Below, one piece after another: positions 1-15,230 of a stretch of 64,000 nt of DNA (position 1 is the stretch's first letter; each line of letters starts with the position of its first letter). The stretch covers positions 66,007,414-66,071,413 of the forward strand of contig CP141126.1 in NCBI GenBank assembly GCA_035236585.1, in the 5' to 3' direction. Below the pieces are notes generated by a model. The model was not told the origin of the DNA. It did not search any database and saw only the letters and a program-made list of their open reading frames with translations. The position numbers and the translations under genes were made by a program. This DNA comes from Warburgia ugandensis. Taxonomy: Eukaryota > Streptophyta > Magnoliopsida > Canellales > Canellaceae.

Positions 1-638
1 TTTAGGAAATTAATTTATTTAAATAAATTATTTGACTATGTGAATGTAATTAAAATCTATTTATTAATAGAGTCTTTGTGGATCAATCTATATTGCACTT
101 GAGGTTATTTTTAAAATACATCAAGTTTTTTGTTCCATTTCTGAGGATATTTAATGAAATTTTAGTTAGAATTTAAGTTAAGTACTTTACCACTAGTTGT
201 CGATTTTAGGTCTACATTCATTTTATTTGCATACCATACATAATTTTCTTATTCCTGTGATTGTTAGTACTCACATCTTTTTTCTACTAATGCAGGAATT
301 TGGAACAAATTTGGAGAAAATTATGATAGATTTTTTTTAATTTTGAGTGAATTGTAGTGAGTACGTGTTGTAGTTTTAATTTAAACATGATTCATTGAAA
401 TTAAAGGGGCCGTAATAAGATAGGTCAAGTGTGGGTCATCCTAACTTAGAAGAGGAGGTGTAGGACCCACCGTTGTATGAGAAGACTTTATCCAGTATCC
501 TACAATGAGCTATCATGACTTCTTTCCATTTCCTAGAATTAGGATTTGCATTTAAATTAGTTTGTATTATATATTTTCTAGTCTAATTCATGTAGAGTAC
601 ATTCATTTTATTAATTGTTGCCTTATACCTAGAACTTT

Positions 639-745
639 ACATTAGTTAGCACCAATTTAATAAGATAGACAAAGCGCATGGAGAAATGTGTTTTGCAAGG
701 ATCTAATGAAAGCTACTGAAAATGGAAGAACTACCTTACTAGCAC

Positions 746-828
<83 letters not shown>

Positions 829-933
829 ATTAGTTAGCACCAATTTAATAAGATAGACAAAGCGCATGGAGAAATGTGTTTTGCAAGGATCTAATGAAAG
901 CTACTGAAAATGGAAGAACTACCTTACTAGCAC

Positions 934-1018
<85 letters not shown>
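639..1018. repeat. 188-bp tandem duplication, each copy ending in a (GT)n array
   Basis: Unit 1 (639-826) and unit 2 (827-1018) have identical unique parts of about 110 bases, starting ACATTAGTTAGC, and each ends in a long GT array (749-826 and 937-1018). The units differ only in GT length as far as I can see. Such identity in otherwise decayed DNA points to a recent slippage or unequal-exchange event, or an assembly artefact. Confidence 0.9.
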
Positions 1019-1019
<1 letters not shown>

Positions 1020-1192
1020 CATTTAGAGATGAACTATTGAGGCTGTACAAAGTTCTTAACATATATTCTAACATCATTGACTACGATGTACGACATGAAT
1101 TTGTATAATGTCACTTATCTTAACATTGGTTTGATTGAATTAATTATAACATTTGGTTGTGCTTAATTACCTTTCATTGCATAAAGGTAGGC

Positions 1193-1972
1193 AAATGGTG
1201 CTCAAGAGAGAAAGGTGTGTGAGATTAATTATATGCAGCACCACCTCTCTAGGATAGGCTATGCTAGGTTGGAAGAACAAGAAGTAAGTATTTAAGAGTT
1301 CATTTCTTTCTAATTATACCTTTCCTATATTTTATTACCTAATGTTAGTATCTATCTTGATAGCATAAGAAAAATGGAACTATGAATCCCATTAACTGTG
1401 TCATCCTATTGAAATGATGCATTTAGAGATGCCTAACTCCCAAACCTATAAAAATGAAGTTGCTGCAGGATTTGCTTCTCAAATAATAAGTGGTTGTGTC
1501 TACCCTTATTACAGATTTAGGATATATATATATATATATATATAAAGAATATAAATTGTGAAGGAAGAGTTGAGCCAAGCATATGCATCTAAAGGGACTC
1601 TAAACAGCACTACTACAATGGATGATATCCTATACAAGGCTTATAAGAAGGAACACTATGGCTGAGTAAGAGGCCAAGGGCATGATGTTACTCATTTCAA
1701 ATCCTTTGATTAAAAGAATCAATAATGATATGAATTTGTTGAGAAGGAGATGAACAAAAAGATAAAAGCAAAAGTGGCAAAGAATATCGAAAAGGAAATG
1801 TACAAGAAGTTAACATGAGATTTAATGGGGGAGTTCCATAATATGAAAGGCTATAGTCAAGAGCCAGTTCCTACTACCTGTAAACCCCATTCACATGCTA
1901 CGTGCAATTATCCTAATAAGAAAGATCAGGAAGAGCTAAATGTGCTTTTTGGATAGGAAAATATGGTCAACG

Positions 1973-2038
<66 letters not shown>

Positions 2039-2903
2039 ATACACAAGTTTACTTTTTCATTGCCCAATTAATTATCATACTTCATCCATTCTTATGTATC
2101 CAGTATTTCTGATTTTCAAATGGGTGAATGCATGTTGGCCTTGAATGACAGTGAAAACACATTCTTGCTCTTAGTACATGGTATGAGGTTCCTTATCCCT
2201 TTTGTACAACGTATTAATGCCAACACAGTCTAAGTGTGTAAGTATTTCTGTAGTCTATCAAAAGGATGCCCATCTACCATTTCCAATAGAAGTTAATAAT
2301 ATTTATACTGCTAAGGAAGCCATTGGATATCATGTTGCTCAGCCGGAATGATATGTCACTTCCTAGAACTCTAAGGTATATATTTTTTCATATCAACTTC
2401 TTCAATAATATTTTTTAGAAACCTTAATTTAATTATTTATCATATGCATCTAATGTTAATCAGAAGAAGCAGCATGCGTCATTGAGGCCAACCTCCTCAC
2501 CAACACCTGTCACCCCAACGATCATTCCAATACTTGTATTTATGTTTATCATCATGATAAAGTTGAATAAGTCTTCAATGAAAATTTTTATATTGATCAA
2601 TAATCTCTTCGACTTTGTAATCATCGATCTAGTGATCAATTAGAAGTTCCATCTGACATGTCTCTAACACTAAGGACCCTCTACAAGCTCATCAATGAAG
2701 ATAAGGTGATCGATCCTAGATGGATAGTTCCCAAAATGCTTGGCAATAACATATTTAAAATACCATTCATGAGAGAGGACCTTTTAAAATTTATAAAATG
2801 GGATGAACTTGAATATGTGTACATTGTCTATTTTATCAAGTATGCAAATATCTACTTCAATAAGAAGCCTCGACATTACATGTTAATTAATAATAAGTGG
2901 TAA
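1193..2903 (+). pseudogene. CACTA-associated Ulp1-like protein gene, decayed remnant
   Basis: Three separated stretches match the order seen in plant CACTA accessory proteins. An exon-like segment at 1193-1283 reads through HHLSRIGYARLEEQE and ends at a GTAAGT donor; this resembles the family block around 'HRLSRKGYA-LEE'. At 2283-2348 a stretch reading YTAKEAIGYHVAQPE resembles the segment before the protease (AvGshvaWPe in relatives), followed by an in-frame stop. An open stretch at 2658-2903 (81 codons) contains EDLLKFIKWDELEYVYIVYF, resembling the start of a C48/Ulp1 cysteine protease domain. No catalytic His/Asp/Cys set was recognised. Frames are broken between the blocks, and a GT microsatellite (1975-2036) lies inside. 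Family assignment is by recalled motif similarity, not a search. The solo LTR at 3678 follows. Confidence 0.55.
1975..2036. repeat. (GT)n microsatellite
   Basis: Uninterrupted GT repeat of about 31 units inside the decayed CACTA sequence. Confidence 0.95.
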
Positions 2904-3677
2904 TTATTTATTTTTGTAGATACCTATATAATAAAATGTAAAGATCAAAGGTCAAGTACGTTTACAAATTCCTTGGCCCTACTATCATTTGTGGAATGAC
3001 AGAGCAATGGCTCACAAAAAGACAAGTTAATGCAAGTTTACCAGGGTTTTTCTCTACCTCAAAGGAGTAGTCTTTAATGATTTCCTACAATAATACATGA
3101 GTTTTTACTAGTTTTCCTTCCAAATTATGTTCTACACATAAAATTTTAAGGATTACAAACTTTAATTGTAATTCATATGATTGAGCATATAAATATCATT
3201 GGATGCTACTAGTTCTCGATAAGGATGGTGGGCATGCATTGTTTTTTATTCATGTCAAGTGCAAATTTGTGCCCTACTAATGAAAATTATAAATAATTTT
3301 TTAATATTTTATGTAGTATATTACTTTAATAACTCATAACTAATCTTTTATTTATAACTAAATCATTTCAAGTATAAATTTGAAGTGCATGGTATAAATG
3401 GGATTAACTAACCAAGACTATGAACCCACCAAAACTCACTTGGAGGAAGGTATAGGTAAGGAAAACTAGTTAATTGCACTATATTTTAGTTAATTACTAT
3501 ATATATATATATATAACATAAAGTTAAAATTAGGCATGAAATTTATTGATCCTTTTTATTTTATTTGGTGCGTAATGCCCTAAAGAACAATCAAATTGGC
3601 AATGTGGATACTTTATTCTATGATACCTAAGACCCTTATATGTAATGGCCTTAAGCTTCAACAATTGAGAAGGCGAG

Positions 3678-6600
3678 TGTAATAATCCCAATTTTTGTAA
3701 ATTGATTGAGAAAATCAATAAAGTTTGAGTTCTCAAAAATTCCAGGCTAGAATATTAGGTTATTGGAAATTACTTTTTATAGAGATTAAAATATGATTTA
3801 AAACTTATAAATTATGAATGTACTCAAAAAACCGATCAAAATGACACTAAGTATGTTCAATTTCGAGTTAAAATGAAAATTTTCTAATTTTCTTTATTTT
3901 ATGAATAAAAGGGTAAAATGATAATTTTATCCATAACTGAGATCTAACACATTAATATTTAGAATATACTTAGAAATACGATTTCAATGCCACTAAGTAT
4001 GCTCAATTCCAAGTTTAGGAGAATAAAATGAATTTTTCTCCATAAAAGGGCAAAATGGTCCTTTCACACCCCGTGGGGCCCATAAGGGGCCCTCAAATGA
4101 ATCCAACACCCAGAAAACATGTAATGAGTGGTCAAACCACTACTAGCTACTAGTGGTAATTTTACCCATAACTGAGATCTAACACATTAATATTTAGAAT
4201 GTACTTAGAAATACGATTTGAATTCCACTAAGTATGCTCAATTCCAAGTTCAGGAGAATAAAATGGATTTTTCTCCATAAAAGGGCAAAATGATCCTTTC
4301 ACACCCCGTGGGGCCCACAAGGGGCCCTCAAACTAATCCAATACCCAAAAAACATGTAATGAGTGGTCAAACCACTACCAGCTGCTAATGGAGAAAGAGG
4401 TGGTAGTGGAGGATCCAATGTTAATTTAATATTTAAAAGAATTAAAACACAATTATTATAAGTAATTATGAAAAATGCAAAACACCTATAAATAGCCCTC
4501 CAAAAATCCTCCAAAAATTTTCTTTAAAATTCCCACAAAATCATCTTGCTTACTTTAAAAATCAGATCTAGATTCCTTCCCAAAATTCCAAAACTCCCAA
4601 AAATCTCCCTTCTTGCACTTTCTCTCTCCTCTCTCTAATTGGAACAAGAGACCTAAATTCAATTAGGCACTCTGTTCCAAGTTGAATCTCACAAATCTCA
4701 CCGTCCATACATTCCTAGACTACCTTATCTATTTAACCCCCAAATCAATTTCAAGATCCAATAATGCAAGCAACAAGAAATCGCAAAACAAGGGACTATC
4801 GAGCTATCTTATCATCAAAGAGTATTTATTTCAAATTGGCCTTCAAAACTACATTATTTCTCCAATCAGGTAGGCGGAACCACTTCTTATACTTATTTCA
4901 TGTTTTTTTATGTAATTTTTATTTTTCTTTAATTAGTTTTAGGTTAAATTGTATAAAAATAATGTAAACACTAGAACCCTTCAATTCTGGATGATGGAGA
5001 GCTCAAATAGAAAATTTGAGCCATCTAATTGATCCAAAAGGGTCCAAAACCCCTAGGGTAGAAATTTCAAGAATTTTTATTTAGTTTTAAGCCCTTAATT
5101 GTAAAGGGATTGATTGGATGGTCCAAAACGGACTGTTCGATCTCCCAAATAGAAATGGATCCCGAGATGAGTTGTGAAATGTTGCACAGAAACTCACCCT
5201 GCGGGAGCGTTTCCACACGCACGCCACGTGCAACGTCATCCCGATGGGACGACCGTGGGACAATGTTGGTCCCAAGGGGATCGCGTCACGCTTGCATCCC
5301 GTTGACAAGAGCACACCGACCCTTTCGCCCCACTAGCCCCTCCACCTAATCAATCCGAGCCATCTGTTTTGCTGGGCCCAGATTAAATCTAGACCCTAGG
5401 AACGATTATGAACTTCACAGTTCAATTGTGGAGTCATCTGAACTCCAAATTAAGATCGAAAAGAAGCTATGGAAAGCTCCTAACATCTATTTTCCTCTGA
5501 AACCATAATATTGATAAAAGCATTCCAAAAACATTCTATTTTCAAGAATTAAGTTTTTAATTTTCATGATCTTCAAGATCTGAGATGATCATATCTTGGG
5601 GATCTAAATTACTAATGATATAATGTGAAAATCAAGTGATATCCATGATTGATTTGCACAGATCAAATGTCCATAAAATTATTCATGAATGATGAATTAT
5701 AACTTGGACCATGTTGGTATGATTTCATTCAATTGTAACTTAGGACCATGCTAGGATTTCAGTTCAGTTTATTAGATAAAGTACATTAGTTAGAAATCAT
5801 GCTAGTATAATCTTAAGTACCTTATACCATTATCATTAGGTTGTTCAATTATGTAGTTTTATGCTTTAAAGTTATAATTCATTTATGGTTAAATTTTATT
5901 AGTAGATTTAATTGTTAAAGTAGTTATGAGATAAAGAGCATAAAACACCAAAAATGGAATCTAATGAGAAAGTAGAGTTTCATGAGACAAATAAGAGTGA
6001 ATTATTTGACTTTGAATTAATTAGTAAGGGTTATAGTTAGTGGGACAATATAAGGATTATCAAATCCTTTGCCCAAACTAAGAGAATAATAAACCCCATG
6101 AATGACATTTTAAATGTTCATAGACTTAATTAAAATCAACTAGAAAGAGTACTTAGGGTTAACATGCTCATAGGAACCTTATGAAAGGTTGAGCTAAGGT
6201 CACTCTAGTGAATGTTGAACATGGTGGTTAAGGGGTTTTTTTAATAGAGCCTTGCTCTTCCTCTACCTTTCGTTGACGTTTATGAGGTCTAAAAGCCTCC
6301 TTACATGAGGATTGAAGTAGCCACTTTGTGTTCACCCATTCAGCTAGTAAGCCTTAGCCAATTGGAATAAGAGGAGTAGTCTAGACCTAGGCTGAAATAA
6401 GTTATCTTCAACCAATAAAACATTAACTAGTTGAATAATAATAATAAGAGCATAAAAGGTTAGTAAATTATATAACCCTAATAAAAATTGTAAGTAAGAT
6501 AAGGATGATCAAACAAGATCCATTGGGTCTTGAATAATCAAGAACAATAAAAAGAAATAAATACTTCTTGATGATGATATATGTATATATATATATTGCT

Positions 6601-8455
6601 TGAAAATAGAATAGAAGATCTTAGATCAAATAGAAGATCTGAACCCATAATCAAATATAATTCAAGGAAGAGAACCAAGATCATCCTCCTTAAGGATGAT
6701 CAAACAACTAAACTTAGATCAAAGGAGAACTAGATGATAGAATATCTAAGTTCTTGATCTTTATCAACAAGTATAAATTGTTGATCAAAGGATCTATAAA
6801 AGATCAAGATCAAAGAAAGGAATACACAAAGACTTAGAATAGAAAATTCTTAGATCTGAAAGATTAGAAGATCATTCTAATCATCAGATCTATTGATCAA
6901 TAAGATAGACACTATATGAGGAAGATAGATCATGATAGGACAAAAGATCTAGATCCCTTATATCAAAGGACAAGATTAGACAAAGAATATAGATAGGATT
7001 ATTTCGATTGTATATGTATTGACAGTATATATGGATTTATAGATTTCATACACCAGTCAAGATTATGGAGGATCTGAAGAGATGGATCATTACTTGAAGG
7101 TAGGAGGATTTTATGAATGCATCTACATGGGATGTACATGTTGAACACATGACCTTATGTTGACAAGTGTAATGTTAATACTTATATTAAATACCCTAAA
7201 ACCCTTATGATCCAACCAAACACGTATGAAATGGTTAAGTTAGAATTGAGGACTAGACTCTAAGAGAATATGGAACAAGAAGATATTCCAGCCCTATGTA
7301 AACATACAGATTGTCTGATATGTATGAAACCTACTTTACATACAAGTATGGAGGCTTGTGGTTTTGTTTTAAATAGGCATAAGCCTGGGGATGCTATGCT
7401 AGGGGTGTTATGAGGGTTTGGCCACCCGCTTGCTGAAATTTGATGATTTGAAGATACCTTACCCTATGAGAGGCTAAAAGTCGAGTGGAAAAATTATGGG
7501 AAGGCCACCACTGTGAAAGACCTGTCTCCCCATATGGGCAGTGGCACAATAGTTTCCACCGTGATATCAGTGGTGAATAGGGCAGTTACCTGAGTGCACT
7601 AGTACGGATCAGACTGCAGCATGGTAGTCCTTTGATTATTTTGCACTATGATGCATATGAGATAGGCATAGTGAAATGCCTTATGTTTTGGCATGATGAA
7701 ATGCCAGGTAATTGTATATTACCACTATTTCCCAAGAAGGGAAATTTCCAGTATAAGACTAGCTAAAATGTTGATTTCTCATAATGGAAAGAATTGATCA
7801 GCTTAGTTGGGAATGATATTTGACTACTTTTATAAATTTGACAAATTTATCCATGTACAGTATGTATGTATAAGGATGTACATATATTACAAAGTAAAGA
7901 CTTAGATACATGAGTATGTTTATGAATAACGGGATTATGAAGTATTAAAATTATACTGTCAATTATTATGCTTCTTGAATCCCCTACCAAGCATAGCTTA
8001 CTGAAATATTGTAAATGTTTCAATGTTTACAGTATCTCAGATACAAAGAAGGAGAGTTAGGAGCTCAAGACTGTAAAAGACTTGAAGAAAATAATCATCA
8101 GGGTATACCCCCTGAAGACATGTATTTTGTTTTGTTTGAGAGTATTGTATTGTAATGAGAGTTTCATTGAATGGTGAGCTTTCAGTTTTGGATTATGTAA
8201 TTTGGACAGGTGTTGTAATGAATTTGATCTGTACTGTGAACCACTGGATGGATTTTGGAATTCAATAAAAATATATTCCTTCAATGGAATTTTATTTTGT
8301 ACAAAAATTCCACTTATGTTATGTATGAAGTGATTACTTGAGTTTTTCAAAACAAGTTCTAAAGAAAAGAATTTTCACTGCTTTGTTTTATAAAAAAAAA
8401 TTACTACTAAGGGTTCTGCCTTTGCAAATGTATTACAATAACCCAGGTCGTCACA
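3678..8455 (+). mobile_element. Solo LTR, Tekay/Del-like terminus family, 4.8 kb
   Basis: The segment begins TGTAATAATCCC and ends CCCAGGTCGTCACA, and is flanked by GCGAG (3673-3677) and GTGAG (8456-8460), a 5-base target duplication with one difference. A TATA box (TATAAATA, about 4487) lies in a promoter-like setting in plus orientation. No primer site, gag or pol is visible between the ends, so it reads as a solo LTR and not a whole element. The terminal sequence matches those of the two LTR insertions at 44-56 kb, which places it in the same broad chromovirus-like family. At 4.8 kb it is long for an LTR; it contains a 235-base tandem duplication. It sits inside the CACTA element and is therefore younger than it. 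It is a fossil with no coding capacity seen. Confidence 0.75.
3922..4390. repeat. 235-bp tandem duplication inside the solo LTR
   Basis: Unit 1 (3922-4156) and unit 2 (4157 to about 4390) share most bases, including the landmarks CATAACTGAGATCTAACAC and CACCCCGTGGGGCCCA. They lie just upstream of the LTR's TATA box, where repeated U3 blocks are commonly found. By eye divergence is under about 10%. Confidence 0.9.
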
Positions 8456-9089
8456 GTGAGACACATTGCTGATCAGCATCTTACCTTTTTTCACAATCTT
8501 TGCATTTGGTTAAGCAAAGGTTACTTCCACTAGATCTCCTCGAAATAAGATCTGAATGGGCCAATTTTTCTTTGAAATTTAGCTATGATTATTCTACTTC
8601 CACTCCACTAACACTTGTGTTAACATATAATAGTTTTTTATTCTTTACATTGACATTATGATTGGGAATAAAAAACTCTTCATTTAATTATTAAATGTGA
8701 ATGTGTGTTTGTTTTTCATAGGCTTGAAGTATATATGTGGTTTATTTATTTGAATGAGAGAATTGTGTGATCTTGTGTTTATGTGAATAAGGGAATATTG
8801 AAGTTTGGAAGTAAAGAAAAACCTTACAGTAGATGTAGGTCTTTACTTGATAAAAATATGGAAATATTGGAGTGTAGAAGTAAATAAGTGTGTATGGAGA
8901 AGTGTGTGTGGAATGGATAATATGTTTAGTTATCATTTATGAAGTTTTTCTTTTTTATGTCTGTGAATTTTTTATATTGAATGTAGATGTTTGAAGTGTG
9001 GATGAATAATTTTGTACAGAATTACTAATGAATATTATAATAGCATGAAAGTTGATGTATACTATCAAAAAACAAGGTTTTGTAATTGT

Positions 9090-9369
9090 TCTGAGAATAC
9101 AAACTTATTAAAGATAGTTATTAAAAATTGTCTTTGTTTTAAGTTTTCTAAGATTGATGTTTGAAAAAAAAAAAAAAAATCATCTTTAAAAGCAATTTTT
9201 TAAGATGATTTTTGAAAACTATCTTAAAAACTAATTAAAAGTGGTAATAAAGATAGTTTTAGAAATCTTCTTATTTTTCAACTACTTTCTAAGATGGTTG
9301 GCTAAAAGACAATTTTGAAATCTTCTTATATATATTCAGTTGTCTTAAAAATGCTCATGTTTAGTAGTG
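9090..9369. repeat. CACTA subterminal repeat region and right terminus
   Basis: Dense direct and inverted copies of motifs such as AAGATGATTTTTG, TCTAAGATGGTTG and AAAATTGTCTT end at TTTAGTAGTG. In CACTA elements such repeats are transposase-binding sites next to the terminal inverted repeat. An A tract (about 9164-9178) lies among them. Confidence 0.7.
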
Positions 9370-9978
9370 GAAAATGACCATGCCAAGGGCTTTATTGGAA
9401 AACTAGACACTTGGATTGACATACCAATTATGTGTATCTAGGTAATATTTATTCACCGCTCTCTCCAATAGCCTAGGAAGAGAGATAGTGGATTTGACAT
9501 CAAGAGGAATGAGTTTAATTTATTTTTCCATTCATATGGTGTTTACACTAGTGCCTATAGTATTAAGGATTATCTATGAATCTGCCAATTTTGGGTTGTG
9601 GTGTATGTAGACACACTATTTTATGGACTCACCTGTTCTAGGTGTAGAGGTTTGGTTGCATCCTGTGGGGCTTAAGTTGGCCTCTAGAGCACTCTTTAAA
9701 TTATGGGATTAGTGCATGGCCAATAACAAAAGCACATATTTTATGTACGACAATCTCCGCAATAGAAGTGCATGTCATAATTCTTACTTTAGAGTAATAC
9801 TTCAAGATGTAGTTAACTAGTTTCCCTGATACTTCTTGAATTGTATACATTACAAGAAAATTGAAGACTCTGTTCACTTTATATGATGTACTCATCTTGT
9901 TGAATGCCTAAGTTAACTACTTTACTATCTTTCTTTTATTATTGTTTCTTATTTTTAACTTAAAATAAGTGGGAGAAT

Positions 9979-12162
<2,184 letters not shown>

Positions 12163-12221
<59 letters not shown>
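12163..12221. repeat. (CT)n microsatellite
   Basis: Uninterrupted CT repeat of about 29 units. Confidence 0.95.
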
Positions 12222-12222
<1 letters not shown>

Positions 12223-12586
12223 GCAGTGTTAGAACGGCATCTCCCATGATAAGTCCTAGGTCGGATGGTGCTCATGATATGGGTGTTTATGTGTGTTCAA
12301 CATTCAAAATAAAAATATGTATGTATCTCTTTGGATCTTTCTCTCACATGTACAAAAACATCGGATGATTCTAACTGCTTGTTTTGGATCTTTGAAAAAA
12401 ATTAATAAAAATAGATGGGAGTAAATTTTGACCCAAAGAAAAATAGGCTAAAAGGATACAATAGCATGAAATTTGATCTCTAGCTTTTTAAGCCATTCTG
12501 AACATGATGAATTACTTAGGTCTAAAAAAAACATTATCACCTCTCATGAACAGCTACTGCTATTGGGATTTCAAATGTGTGTGTAT

Positions 12587-12589
<3 letters not shown>

Positions 12590-12679
<90 letters not shown>
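12590..12679. repeat. (CT)n microsatellite
   Basis: Uninterrupted CT repeat of about 45 units. Leu-Ser repeat readings across it are artefacts. Confidence 0.95.
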
Positions 12680-12681
<2 letters not shown>

Positions 12682-12733
12682 AATGTTTATAACGACGACT
12701 AACAAATGATAGCTGGCTGTCTGCATACAAAAA

Positions 12734-12807
12734 TCATAAATACTTGAGGGCTAAAGAGAAATCCAATTCTTCATAAATACTTGAGGGCTAAAGAGAAATC
12801 CAATTCT
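12734..12807. repeat. 37-bp perfect tandem duplication
   Basis: Two identical 37-base units (12734-12770 and 12771-12807) containing TACTTGAGGGCTAAAG. Perfect identity suggests a recent event. Confidence 0.95.
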
Positions 12808-13420
12808 TCTAGTAAATTCAACTATCCCGCACTGTGCAGGTGCATATAATGTAGGGTAAAACCTCTAATTTATATAGCGGATGCTGCTTCGAGTTGCAAA
12901 ATTAGGACACTAGTGATCTCTCTTTTATTTATTTATTTATTGTTAAAGTCCATGACATTAGCTTTTTATGAGCGAAAAAAAAAAAACTAGTGGTTGAAAA
13001 CATCCATCCGCGAGACTTTGTGTGTGGCCTATATAAGAAATAATCTAAATGCTAAATGAAAGATAGTCCAAGAACTTGACGTACACAGATATACACATAT
13101 ACGCTTACCGGCCACATACGTGTAGTCCCGGTAACAGTAGGTACTCGTAGCAGTGGTAAATTGCAGGTACCGCCTTGCAGCATTGTTTTGGAAGATCGAG
13201 CTGTTCACCATGTTCGATCAGTATAAAAAAGGTAGACATAGTACAAGAAATCATGGCAATAGGATGATTCTAACAATTTGTTCTGGGAACCAACGGTTTT
13301 GATTTTTTAACTCGAAAAAAACATTAGCTAAAATCATACAAACCATCATAAAAATTGATATCCAGCCTATTTAAGCCATTATCAAAATGATGAATGCATG
13401 ACTTAGAGCTAAAAAAACCA

Positions 13421-14972
13421 ATGGCCTTGCATCAATCAATCAGTCAATCAAAAGAGGGAGAGGTTGCGTGTTACTATTGCTGCTCTAGAATATCTTATCC
13501 ATCATGCATGCATGCATTCCCTTACTAGCTCATAGCGTTGTCGCTTGTCCGAGTTTAGACTGTGCAAAAGCGTCGGTTCAAGGATCAAAATTAGAAAAGA
13601 ACCAACCCACTTAATCTCTTAGAGGGAGGTGTCCGGTCAAAATCTCGACCGCCTCGAGGACTAGAAAGCCACCCACGAGCCAATAGTGTAGTCTGTACAA
13701 GGCATACCAAGTTCAAACACCATCGAATAAGGAACATTAAAAAAGGTTAGTAAATGTCGATATTATATTGGTAAGAAGTCCATGCCACTTTGATAATGGC
13801 ACCAGAGGTGGAGGTAATCACGCATGCCCCCATGTCTTTGAAGTATCAAACCAAACACATAAAAAGGAGATGTGACCAGAAATAAAAGCCAAGAAGGTTG
13901 CCGTAACTTTGGTGGACAAGGAGCGTGCGAAAGCTTGAATAAGAAGGAAGACATGCATGGAAGTCGGTTGAGGTACTGGTTCATTAACGGGACCCACAAA
14001 AGCATACACAAGAAAAGAAACGAAATGGCTCTAAATCGAGATCATAGTCGGCACTCAAGGACGGACGGGATACACGAGAGTTTTTCTTCCTCTACAATGT
14101 CGTCTTTTCTGTGGAGAAATTATTGTTAGGTTACATCAGAAAACGATACTTGCACCCTTTTTTCGAGCCGTTCCCATCATTCTTGAGAGGGTATTTGTGG
14201 ATGAGGATATAGCAATATCCCAAGCCGATGTTTATGGACAATTTTGACCTTCTGTGGACACCTAACTATGTTCATAGACATACAGATTTGTCTTTGCGTG
14301 GATATCTAGTTACTGTTTTGTACTTTTGTGACATTGAATTGTCCATATTTTAGAGTAAATTATAAATTTTTATACTAAAATAACATGGTATTAAGCATGG
14401 CCTATATAATAGATTAATAAACTGTTATGCATTGTGGGCCAAATTTATTTAATTTTAAGAACATCAGCTAGGGACAAGTGAGATGTAGCATTTTAAAGTG
14501 GTGATTAGTGTTGATAAATCCTCAAAATTGATTGTTGATCAATTATAACTCTACCTTAGACTCATTAGATGAGACTATTTACTTATCCTTTGGTCTCTTC
14601 AACATCTAAGACTAAGGTATCACAGGGAATAAAAACGTATATAACATTTAATTAGATATTAAAAAATAGAGAGAGAAAATGAAATTATACCATCTAACAA
14701 ATATACCATGATGCTATTACACTAACGAGTTCCTTCTTTTTCCATCATACTTCATAGAAATTATTTTATCATTCATTCCCATGAAGCTTGATGATACATA
14801 AACAAGTAAATCCAAAGCTAAAGAGAGAGAAATATGCTAGAAAGATACAAAAAAATCTCCTCATACAACAACGAATACCAATTGATAAACTGAACTGCAT
14901 CTTGGAAATGCTCAAACATCACATCTGGCCAAGAGTTCATAGTCACAAGTGATTAGTACCACATTTGAAACA
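13421..14972. other. Spacer, no gene recognised
   Basis: Low-copy-looking sequence with a few short open stretches in overlapping frames around 13.76-14.13 kb on both strands. None shows a recognisable motif, so none is called. Confidence 0.6.
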
Positions 14973-15230
14973 TCTTGATATTATTGTGGATAAAATCCTA
15001 TAAGAACCATACTTTACCAACCAATGCTTGTGTAAGTAAAACACTCTATCCACATTTTCGATATGATTGCTACAAGCCTTAGTTGTAAGTACCAACAATA
15101 TAAGAATCAATAGATTAAGCATGAAAGGAAGCAAAAATATCATGATATAAGAATTTTAATAGATCAAGCATACTTCATTGATACTTTCAACATCACTAAA
15201 TGGAAGATCATCATCATCATCACCAAGACC

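Larger units (their letters stand above)
1..9369 (+). mobile_element. CACTA (En/Spm) DNA transposon, decayed, left end outside the window, interrupted by a solo LTR
   Basis: The right end is seen directly: the sequence stops with TTTAGTAGTG at 9369, the form expected for a CACTA terminal inverted repeat. The preceding 280 bases hold many short subterminal repeats in both orientations, such as TCTAAGAT, AAGATGATTTTTG and AAAGATAGTT. Upstream, at about 1.19-2.9 kb, are remnants of the Ulp1-type accessory ORF carried by many plant CACTA elements. The body is split by a solo LTR (3678-8455), so CACTA sequence is 1-3677 and 8456-9369. No matching left terminus was found near base 1, so the element starts outside the window. 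The flanking 3-base target duplication cannot be checked. The CACTA call is well supported at the right end and moderately inside. Confidence 0.7.
12352..13420. repeat. Diverged direct duplication of about 180 bp
   Basis: About 12352-12537 and 13250-13420 share landmarks in the same order: GGATGATTCTAAC, then TTGATCTCTAGC/TTGATATCCAGC, TTAAGCCATT and ATGATGAAT. The copies differ at many bases and small gaps, so the duplication is old. The (CT)n array at 12590-12679 and the 37-base tandem repeat lie between them. Confidence 0.65.
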
